Positions 1 through 4,316 of a stretch of 5,213 bases of DNA are shown here, piece by piece (position 1 is the first letter of the stretch; every line of letters begins with the position of its first letter). The DNA is from an uncultured Halomicronema sp. (lineage in GTDB: Bacteria; Cyanobacteriota; Cyanobacteriia; Phormidesmidales; Phormidesmidaceae). The stretch lies in the NCBI GenBank assembly GCA_937897665.1, contig CALCPB010000805.1:1-5213 (forward strand). Reading direction: 5' to 3'. Both the position numbers and the translations under genes were made by a program. A model generated the notes under the pieces. It had not been told where the DNA came from, did no database searches, and was given only the letters and a program-made list of their open reading frames with translations.

Positions 1-98
1 GCCTTGGCCAGCTCGGGAATATAACTGGCCACCTGACCCTGGTTTAAGTCGCGATATTGCTGATGCAGTTGGTCTAAAAAAGCTTGAATGTCGGGCAT
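1..98 (-). CDS. glsA: Glutaminase, N-terminal fragment (cut by window edge)
   Basis: The ATG at 98-96 opens a frame that runs off the left edge after 32 full codons. The peptide begins [18 protein letters not shown] and continues through a [13 protein letters not shown] segment. That second stretch matches the conserved N-terminus of the serine-dependent beta-lactamase-fold glutaminases (GlsA; compare the G-K-V-A-D-Y-I-P-A-L-A stretch of enterobacterial YbaS/YneH). These cytoplasmic enzymes hydrolyse L-glutamine to L-glutamate and ammonia. The catalytic Ser-x-x-Lys lies beyond the window, so activity cannot be judged. No strong Shine-Dalgarno precedes the ATG, but a good promoter lies about 30 bases upstream. 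The gene diverges from mtnP across 178 bases. The identification rests on a short segment, though the motif is distinctive. Confidence 0.8.
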   Translation of the reverse strand, partial: MPDIQAFLDQLHQQYRDLNQGQVASYIPELAK

Positions 99-124
99 AG
101 CAGGACGTCACCAAACGCGCGAAA

Positions 125-153
125 ATGATAGCCTCGCAGGGGCTGCTTGCCAA
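125..153 (-). promoter_or_regulatory. Probable sigma70-type promoter for glsA
   Basis: Read on the minus strand, TTGGCA (153-148) and TATCAT (130-125) are separated by exactly 17 bases. Each hexamer is one mismatch from the consensus TTGACA/TATAAT. Transcription would start near 118 and leave a leader of about 20 bases before the glsA ATG at 98. The spacing and the position just upstream of a recognised gene make this the best -35/-10 pair in the window. It has no experimental support. Confidence 0.6.
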
Positions 154-241
154 ACCATATCAGCTTGCCAGGGGTCATTCTGCCGGCAATCAAGAATTTA
201 TTCGGTGGTGAAATATCCCCCCACGACAACAGGCAACCCGC

Positions 242-247
242 TACAAT
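242..247 (+). promoter_or_regulatory. Candidate -10 element for mtnP
   Basis: TACAAT (one mismatch from TATAAT) sits 29 bases before the chosen mtnP ATG and would give a leader of about 23 bases. The expected -35 position (around 219-224) is C-rich and does not resemble TTGACA, and there is no TGn extension. The call is therefore weak: either an activator is needed or the real promoter is elsewhere in 99-276. Confidence 0.3.
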
Positions 248-276
248 CAACGGCGTTGAGCAAGACGGGCTTCTCC

Positions 277-1152
277 ATGGCAGCACAGGCAAAAATTGGC
301 ATCATCGGCGGCAGCGGCCTCTACCAAATGGAGGCGCTCACTGAGGTGGAGGAAGTGTCGGTGGAGACGCCCTTTGGCCCGCCATCTGACGCCCTGATCG
401 TCGGCACGTTGGAGGGAGCAAGGGTAGCTTTCTTAGCTCGCCACGGCCGCCATCACACCCTGATGCCGTCAGAGTTACCCTTTCGGGCCAACATTTACGC
501 CATGAAGCAGCTTGGGGTGGAATACCTGGTTTCGGCATCGGCGGTGGGTTCCCTTAAAGCCGCTGCCAAACCGTTGGATATGGTAGTGCCCGATCAATTC
601 ATCGATCGCACCAAAAACCGTGTTTCCACCTTTTTTGGCGAGGGCATTGTCGCCCACATTGCCTTTGGCGATCCGGTCTGTGGGGCGTTGGCCAAGGTGA
701 TTGCCGATGCCGCGACGCAGCTCAATTTGCCCGATGTCACTCTGCATCGCGGCGGCACCTACGTCTGTATGGAAGGCCCAGCCTTTTCGACCAAGGCGGA
801 GTCGAACCTCTATCGCAGTTGGGACGCGACGGTAATTGGCATGACGAATTTGCCCGAAGCCAAGCTGGCGCGCGAGGCCGAAATCGCCTACGCCACCCTG
901 GCGCTCGTCACCGACTACGACTGCTGGCACCCTGACCACGACAGCGTCACTGTCGAGATGGTGATTGGCAACCTGCAAAAAAATGCCCAAAATGCCCAAG
1001 ATGTCATCCGCGCTGTGGTGAAATCACTAGCAACTTCACCGCCCCCATCCGACGCCCACGACGCCCTGAAATACGCCATCATTACCCCCCTTGACCAAGC
1101 GCCCGAGGCAACCCTGGAGAAGCTCGAACTGCTGCTGAAGAAGTATCGGTAG
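277..1152 (+). CDS. mtnP: S-methyl-5'-thioadenosine phosphorylase (methionine salvage)
   Basis: This 291-residue cytoplasmic enzyme phosphorolyses methylthioadenosine, a by-product of polyamine synthesis, to adenine and 5-methylthioribose-1-phosphate. It belongs to the PNP/MTAP trimeric nucleoside phosphorylase family and has the usual length. Visible family motifs are the phosphate loop GGSGLY (11-16), ARHGRHH (54-60), the SASAVGSL strand (86-93), MEGPAFST (165-172), IGMT (187-190) and TDYDCW (212-217). Asp213 and Asp215 fit the adenine-binding pair of human MTAP (Asp220/Asp222). Purine nucleoside phosphorylases carry Asn in this region, so MTAP is preferred over PNP. Ser171 and Met189 also align with ligand residues. 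The frame stays open upstream to an ATG at 88, but family homology begins at Met277-279 and the extra 63 residues are composition-poor and overlap the glsA start. No clear Shine-Dalgarno is present. The gene ends 17 bases from the convergent 1170 gene, with no terminator visible between them. Confidence 0.95.
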   Translation: MAAQAKIGIIGGSGLYQMEALTEVEEVSVETPFGPPSDALIVGTLEGARVAFLARHGRHHTLMPSELPFRANIYAMKQLGVEYLVSASAVGSLKAAAKPLDMVVPDQFIDRTKNRVSTFFGEGIVAHIAFGDPVCGALAKVIADAATQLNLPDVTLHRGGTYVCMEGPAFSTKAESNLYRSWDATVIGMTNLPEAKLAREAEIAYATLALVTDYDCWHPDHDSVTVEMVIGNLQKNAQNAQDVIRAVVKSLATSPPPSDAHDALKYAIITPLDQAPEATLEKLELLLKKYR

Positions 1153-1169
1153 GCGCATAAGCAGAACTT

Positions 1170-1502
1170 TCAATCAGTCTCTAGCTGAGTCACCCGCTCT
1201 TCTAGCTGCCGCAGGTCTTGCCTGATCTCGATCGCCAACGTGGCCAAATTATCAAACTGTTCTTCCAGCGATAGCTCGTCAAGGCCGTCGACGGGGCTAG
1301 TGGGTGATGTGGGTGGCGGCAGCGAGCGGCCTGACACCTGGGCTTCTAGGCGCGTGATTTGCGATCGCACCCGTGACAATTCTGATTCCAGGCGATCGAC
1401 CCGCGATTCCAGGCGAATATTCGAGCCTTGGGCCAGGCCGCTGACGGTGAGGCCCAGCCAACACAGCAATCCGCATATCACCAGCAATAGACTTCTTCTC
1501 AT
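1170..1502 (-). CDS. Small exported or membrane-anchored coiled-coil protein, function unknown
   Basis: This 110-residue protein is not one I can assign to a named family. Residues 1-24 form a classical export signal or N-terminal anchor: MRR, then a long Leu-rich hydrophobic core, then a G-L-A cleavage-like site before Gln25. A predicted coiled coil follows at about 29-56, with repeated R-L-E-x heptads. A Pro/Ser/Thr-rich linker spans about 61-70, and a second acidic helical or coiled segment about 76-108. The mature part would sit in the periplasm or on a membrane face and probably oligomerises. The ATG at 1502-1500 was chosen because it starts the signal peptide and has AGGGA (1512-1508) five bases upstream. 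Longer in-frame starts lie inside the preceding gene and would bury the signal. It follows the 1511-1936 gene by 8 bases, so the two are almost certainly co-transcribed. The coiled-coil composition makes distant homology hard to judge. Confidence 0.75.
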   Translation of the reverse strand: MRRSLLLVICGLLCWLGLTVSGLAQGSNIRLESRVDRLESELSRVRSQITRLEAQVSGRSLPPPTSPTSPVDGLDELSLEEQFDNLATLAIEIRQDLRQLEERVTQLETD

Positions 1503-1507
1503 GTCAA

Positions 1508-1512
1508 TCCCT
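1508..1512 (-). promoter_or_regulatory. Shine-Dalgarno overlapping upstream stop codon
   Basis: AGGGA on the minus strand (1512-1508), five bases before the ATG at 1502, shares bases with the TAG stop (1513-1511) of the preceding gene. This fixes the start of the coiled-coil protein and suggests translational coupling between the two genes. Confidence 0.5.
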
Positions 1513-1936
1513 AGTTCTGAATGGCTGGGGTCAGCGTGCGGACGATCGCGACGCGGCCATAGCGGGGGTCGATCTCTAGGCCCCACACTTGCACCGGTGG
1601 CTGACTGGGGTGAATTGTGGATGTCGTCGATTCGCCGGGACTCAACGTCAGACAGGCGTCGAACACCGCTTTGCGGAGTTCCAATGGCAAAAAGGCAGTT
1701 TCGCCCATCGTCAATGCCGCCTCGTTTTGAAACGACAGCTTGCCCTCATGGTTAAGGATGCCAGCCGCAGCCGGACATTCATCACAAAAGCTGACGGCCA
1801 AAAACCAGCGGGCATCGGCAATGCGATCGAACACGCGAGCCGGTTTCGGGTGTTGTAAAACTCGGTAGCCGCCCTCAACCGAAATGATCGTGCCGTCTAA
1901 AAAGCCACAGACCATCCCCATCGCTGGGTCGTCCAT
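1511..1936 (-). CDS. Uncharacterised 141-residue protein with weak PAS-like core
   Basis: I do not recognise this protein. It is soluble, with no signal peptide or membrane segment. Residues 57-76 read like the start of a PAS fold (AAGILNHEGKLSFQNEAAL), comparable in form to the 'hydrophobic-x-N/D-x-x-G-x-I-x-x-x-N-x-A-A' strand-turn-strand of PAS sensor domains. The later segment 115-135 (V-Q-V-W-G-L-E-I-D then V-A-I-V-R-T-L) could be the closing beta strands. If so, it is a degenerate stand-alone PAS-like domain that could bind a ligand or partner. Just before it sits a C-D-E-C pair (Cys51, Cys54) that might bind metal or form a disulphide. The ATG at 1936 was chosen for its strong Shine-Dalgarno; a TTG 21 bases upstream has none. 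It is the first gene of a two-gene unit with the coiled-coil protein 8 bases downstream. The coding call is firm; the PAS suggestion is tentative. Confidence 0.7.
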   Translation of the reverse strand: MDDPAMGMVCGFLDGTIISVEGGYRVLQHPKPARVFDRIADARWFLAVSFCDECPAAAGILNHEGKLSFQNEAALTMGETAFLPLELRKAVFDACLTLSPGESTTSTIHPSQPPVQVWGLEIDPRYGRVAIVRTLTPAIQN

Positions 1937-1940
1937 TTCG

Positions 1941-1948
1941 TCCTCCCT
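1941..1948 (-). promoter_or_regulatory. Strong Shine-Dalgarno deciding the 1936 start
   Basis: On the minus strand AGGGAGGA (1948-1941) contains GGAGG (1946-1942) five bases before the ATG at 1936-1934. It is the best ribosome binding site in the window and rules out the upstream TTG at 1957. Confidence 0.75.
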
Positions 1949-1969
1949 GCTGCGCAAGCGGTTCAGCCG

Positions 1970-1978
1970 ATTCTAGCA
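1970..1978 (-). promoter_or_regulatory. Extended -10 promoter for the 1936-1170 gene pair
   Basis: The minus strand reads TGCTAGAAT (1978-1970): a TGn extension plus a hexamer one mismatch from TATAAT. The expected -35 position (about 1998-1993, ATACGG) is poor, which is normal for extended -10 promoters. Transcription would start near 1963, giving a leader of about 27 bases that carries the strong Shine-Dalgarno. It separates the gene pair from mmsA, which ends at 2039. No hairpin-plus-T-run terminator for mmsA is visible in 1979-2038. Confidence 0.55.
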
Positions 1979-2038
1979 AGCAGTGACTGGGTCCGTATTA
2001 GGAGCGATCGCCACTCCCCCTCCACCCGTCCGTCCGGT

Positions 2039-3514
2039 TTAGAACTGACGACTCCATTCCTTGGGCCAGCGCTCGACCACCACCTTCGTTTGCGTAAAGA
2101 ATTCCACTGCATGGGCGCTCTGCCCGTGCAGATCACCAAAGAAACTCTCCTTCCAGCCACTGAAAGGAAAGAACGCCATCGGCGCGGCCACCCCAATGTT
2201 GATGCCAATGTTGCCGGCTTCTGCCTCATAGCGAAACTTGCGCGCCGCTGCCCCACTGCTGGTAAATAGACAGGCCATGTTGCCCCAAGGACTTTGGTTG
2301 ACCAGCGCGATCGCCTCGTCAATGGTTTCCACATGCATCAGGCCGAGCACGGGGCCAAAGATTTCCGTGCGGGCGATTTCACCCTCGGTGGGCACGTCTT
2401 GCAGCACCGTGGGTCGGACAAAGTGCCCTTGTTCCAAGCCTGCGATATCGGGCTGACGACCATCCACCAGCACCTTGGCCCCTTCGTCCGCCCCCGTTTG
2501 AATCAGAGACTCAATCCGCGCTTGGCTCTGCGCGGTAATCACCGGCCCCATTTGCACATCCGCCTCTAGACCATTGCCGGTGATGCGACTCGCCGCCGTG
2601 GCTGCGATCGCCTCAGTAAAGTCGGCCCGAGCTGCGCCCACGGTCACCGCTAGCGAAGCGGCCAAACAGCGCTGCCCGGCACAGCCAAAGGCACTATCGG
2701 CCACGATGCGGGTGGTCATCTCCATGTCCGCATCGGGCAGCACAATCACGGGATTTTTGGCTCCGCCCTGACACTGCACCCGTTTGCCGTTGGCGGCGGC
2801 TTGGGCGTAGATGTACCGCGCCACGGGCGACGAGCCGACAAAGCTAATGGCCCGAATGTCGGGATGCTGCAAAATCGCGTCCACCGTCTCTTTCGCGCCG
2901 TTTACCAAATTCACCACACCAGGCGGAAAGCCTGACTGATCGATCAGGTCAAAAATTTTCTGCATCGTCAAGGGCACTTTCTCCGACGGCTTGACGAGGT
3001 AGGTGTTGCCGCAGGCGATCGCGTAGGGCATAAACCAAAACGGAATCATGGCGGGAAAGTTGAAGGGGGCGATCGCCGCCGCGACGCCCAGCGGCTGCCG
3101 CACCATAAATTCATCAATGCCGCGAGCAATGTCTTCCGAATAAGTGCCCTGCATCAGGGTGGGAATACCGCAGGCGACTTCCACATTTTCAATCGCGCGC
3201 TGCAGCTCGCCCCGCGATTCTTTCAGGGTTTTGCCGCACTCTTGGGTGATTAGCCGCGCGATGTCATCTGCCGCGGCCTCAAGCAAATCCTTAAGCCGAA
3301 ACAGACACTGTACGCGCTCCGTCGGCGGCACCCGTCGCCAGGTCTGAAAAGCCTGAACCGCTGCGGCGGTTGCCTGCTCCACTTCGCTAGCAGGCGACAA
3401 GGGGACCTGGGCCAACACGTCTGCCGTCGCGGGATTCACGACCGGCTGTTGTTCGCTAGCGCTCGAAAGCTGCCATTCGCCATTGATGTAGTTTTTCAGC
3501 AAAGATTCAGACAT
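2039..3514 (-). CDS. mmsA: CoA-acylating methylmalonate/malonate-semialdehyde dehydrogenase
   Basis: This 491-residue NAD-dependent aldehyde dehydrogenase converts malonate or methylmalonate semialdehyde plus CoA to acetyl- or propionyl-CoA, with loss of CO2. Such enzymes serve valine, beta-alanine or inositol catabolism in the cytoplasm. The length is typical of MmsA/IolA. Visible signatures are the PFNFP oxyanion Asn152, [13 protein letters not shown] (169-181) for NAD, and GAKN (251-254). Catalytic Cys283 lies in AGQRC, EIFGPVL is at 384-390, and the subfamily C-terminus [17 protein letters not shown] is at 449-465 with FFTQTKVV after it. The general-base Glu of hydrolytic ALDHs is replaced by Gln249, as expected for a CoA-acylating member (mammalian enzymes have Asn there). 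Pro255 follows AKN where many relatives have His. The ATG at 3514 was chosen over a GTG at 3535 because GGAG precedes it and homology begins there. No inositol, valine or beta-alanine genes lie beside it, so the physiological substrate is unclear. Confidence 0.9.
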   Translation of the reverse strand: MSESLLKNYINGEWQLSSASEQQPVVNPATADVLAQVPLSPASEVEQATAAAVQAFQTWRRVPPTERVQCLFRLKDLLEAAADDIARLITQECGKTLKESRGELQRAIENVEVACGIPTLMQGTYSEDIARGIDEFMVRQPLGVAAAIAPFNFPAMIPFWFMPYAIACGNTYLVKPSEKVPLTMQKIFDLIDQSGFPPGVVNLVNGAKETVDAILQHPDIRAISFVGSSPVARYIYAQAAANGKRVQCQGGAKNPVIVLPDADMEMTTRIVADSAFGCAGQRCLAASLAVTVGAARADFTEAIAATAASRITGNGLEADVQMGPVITAQSQARIESLIQTGADEGAKVLVDGRQPDIAGLEQGHFVRPTVLQDVPTEGEIARTEIFGPVLGLMHVETIDEAIALVNQSPWGNMACLFTSSGAAARKFRYEAEAGNIGINIGVAAPMAFFPFSGWKESFFGDLHGQSAHAVEFFTQTKVVVERWPKEWSRQF

Positions 3515-3518
3515 GACT

Positions 3519-3522
3519 CTCC
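3519..3522 (-). promoter_or_regulatory. Shine-Dalgarno deciding the mmsA start
   Basis: GGAG on the minus strand (3522-3519, within CGGAGAGTC) lies four bases before the ATG at 3514-3512. The alternative GTG at 3535 lies upstream of this site, so it would place the Shine-Dalgarno inside the coding region. Confidence 0.5.
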
Positions 3523-3570
3523 GTTGGGCACCCACAGCCTTTAGTGAACCACAGACAGCCTAGTACACAA

Positions 3571-3612
3571 GAGGCCGGGGAGCGAGAGGGCGAGGGAGCT
3601 GGGAGGCAGGGT
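3571..3612. repeat. G/A-rich intergenic tract with five G-runs (plus strand)
   Basis: The plus strand is almost entirely G and A, with a loosely repeated GGGAGCGAG-type unit. G-runs of three or more lie at 3577-3580, 3588-3590, 3594-3596, 3601-3603 and 3609-3611, with loops of 7, 3, 4 and 5 bases, so the tract meets the usual G-quadruplex pattern. It lies about 60-100 bases upstream of the mmsA ATG, with the G-strand acting as the mmsA template strand. From memory, GA-rich low-complexity tracts of this kind are frequent between cyanobacterial genes; whether this one has a role is unknown. Confidence 0.55.
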
Positions 3613-3686
3613 AATCGCCCGGTTGCTTGACCGTCACTCACAGCACAAGTGATCGCCAAACGTCATCAGACCGCCAGGCAACGTTT

Positions 3687-3707
3687 ACGCGGTCTTTCAG
3701 ACCGCGT
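3687..3707 (-). terminator. Perfect 9-bp inverted repeat downstream of the DoxX gene (possible terminator)
   Basis: ACGCGGTCT (3687-3695) and AGACCGCGT (3699-3707) are perfect reverse complements separated by three bases. They form a GC-rich hairpin 18 bases beyond the DoxX stop codon. That position suits a transcription terminator, but neither strand shows a real T-run after the stem (minus: AAACGTTGCC). It could be a U-tract-poor terminator, an RNA-stabilising stem, or part of the mmsA leader. Confidence 0.45.
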
Positions 3708-3725
3708 TTGGGCAAGCATTAGAAG

Positions 3726-4136
3726 TCATTCAGAAGGGCTCATGTCACCATATTGAGTCGAGCGCGAAGGCGTGCCATCGAGACTCAGGGCTCCTGCCCC
3801 GGCATAGATCACCATGAGCAATCCGCCGACCAGACCCAGGTTTTTAAGAAACGGATTGATCTGACTCGGATCGCCAATCGGGTTGTGAAAGACCAGCGTC
3901 GCCGGGATCAGGAACAAAATCAGCAGCGTCGCGCCAATGTTGACCTTATAGCCCACAATGAGCGACACCGCCCCCAAAAGCTGAAATGCCACCGTGCCCG
4001 CTGCCAAGAGCGGAGCAAGCGGCAGCGTTTGGGCGATCGACTCCACAAAGCCACCGAAACCTAAAAGATGGCGAATGCCAGCGTTCAAAAAGACTAAAGA
4101 CAACGCAATGCGGGCAACCAGGGGAAGATATTTCAT
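3726..4136 (-). CDS. DoxX-family integral membrane protein
   Basis: This 136-residue protein has four predicted transmembrane helices at about 4-21, 41-61, 66-84 and 97-117. That is the size and topology of the DoxX/DoxD-like family. Family-like features include the L-V-F-L-N-A-G-x-R-H segment ending helix 1 (15-23), the LVFHNP stretch (81-86) after helix 3, and FLKNLGLVGGLLM (96-108) opening helix 4. The tail after about 120 is polar and probably extramembrane. Family members take part in membrane redox processes: DoxD/DoxA form an archaeal thiosulfate:quinone oxidoreductase, and mycobacterial DoxX associates with SodA and a sulfurtransferase. The specific role here is unknown. The ATG at 4136 was chosen because the first helix follows directly. 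A TTG at 4169 would add 11 polar residues and has no better ribosome site; the ATG itself lacks a clear Shine-Dalgarno. The NDH-2 gene ends 180 bases upstream on the same strand. Confidence 0.88.
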   Translation of the reverse strand: MKYLPLVARIALSLVFLNAGIRHLLGFGGFVESIAQTLPLAPLLAAGTVAFQLLGAVSLIVGYKVNIGATLLILFLIPATLVFHNPIGDPSQINPFLKNLGLVGGLLMVIYAGAGALSLDGTPSRSTQYGDMSPSE

Positions 4137-4217
4137 AGCCGATAGAGAGGTAGGGGTGTGAGAGGGCAACTAAACCGCTTCAGCTTCACTGCCAGACGAT
4201 GATGACGAGAGGGTCCT

Positions 4218-4244
4218 TCGATACATTCTGCCTCAGCCGGTCAA
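4218..4244 (-). promoter_or_regulatory. Weak candidate promoter for the DoxX gene
   Basis: The minus strand has TTGACC (4244-4239), five of six matches to the -35 consensus, and TATCGA (4223-4218) as a possible -10. They are separated by only 15 bases, shorter than ideal. Transcription would start near 4211, leaving a leader of about 75 bases. The -35 hexamer lies within a palindrome (4240-4252), which suggests regulation but does not prove it. Confidence 0.3.
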
Positions 4245-4252
4245 GACTTGAC
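4240..4252. promoter_or_regulatory. Perfect short palindrome, possible operator
   Basis: GTCAAG and CTTGAC flank a single central base, giving a 13-base perfect dyad. It overlaps the candidate -35 of the DoxX promoter and lies between NDH-2 and DoxX, where a dimeric regulator could bind. The arms are short, so chance occurrence is possible. I do not recognise it as a known operator. Confidence 0.3.
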
Positions 4253-4316
4253 GGGGCTCATTCATCCTCAGCATAGGCATGGGGGGCTCTGCGCTTGGTC
4301 ATAGTGACTCGTGAGT

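Noticed and set aside
88..276. N-terminal extension of mtnP from an in-frame ATG at 88
   Set aside because: The 63 extra residues do not resemble the family, the start would overlap the glsA start codon, and MTAP homology and normal length begin at 277.
475..999. A 174-codon open frame antisense to mtnP
   Set aside because: It lies wholly within the clearly conserved mtnP and its translation shows no domain or coherent hydrophobic pattern. It is a shadow of a GC-rich gene.
1240..1755. A 171-codon plus-strand frame across both small minus-strand genes
   Set aside because: The translation is Arg/Ser-rich with no recognisable motif and no Shine-Dalgarno. The minus frames have ribosome sites, a signal peptide and an operon layout.
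1963..2334. A 123-codon minus-strand frame overlapping the 3' end of mmsA
   Set aside because: It is out of frame with the conserved MmsA C-terminus, which is intact, and the Arg/Trp/Ser-rich translation looks like a frame shadow.
3634..3652. TCACT-N9-AGTGA dyad as a CRP-like or other operator
   Set aside because: The arms are only five bases, the spacing does not match TGTGA-N6-TCACA, and chance occurrence is likely.
4137..4169. Longer DoxX start at a TTG codon
   Set aside because: It would add 11 polar residues before the first membrane helix and has no better ribosome site than the ATG at 4136.
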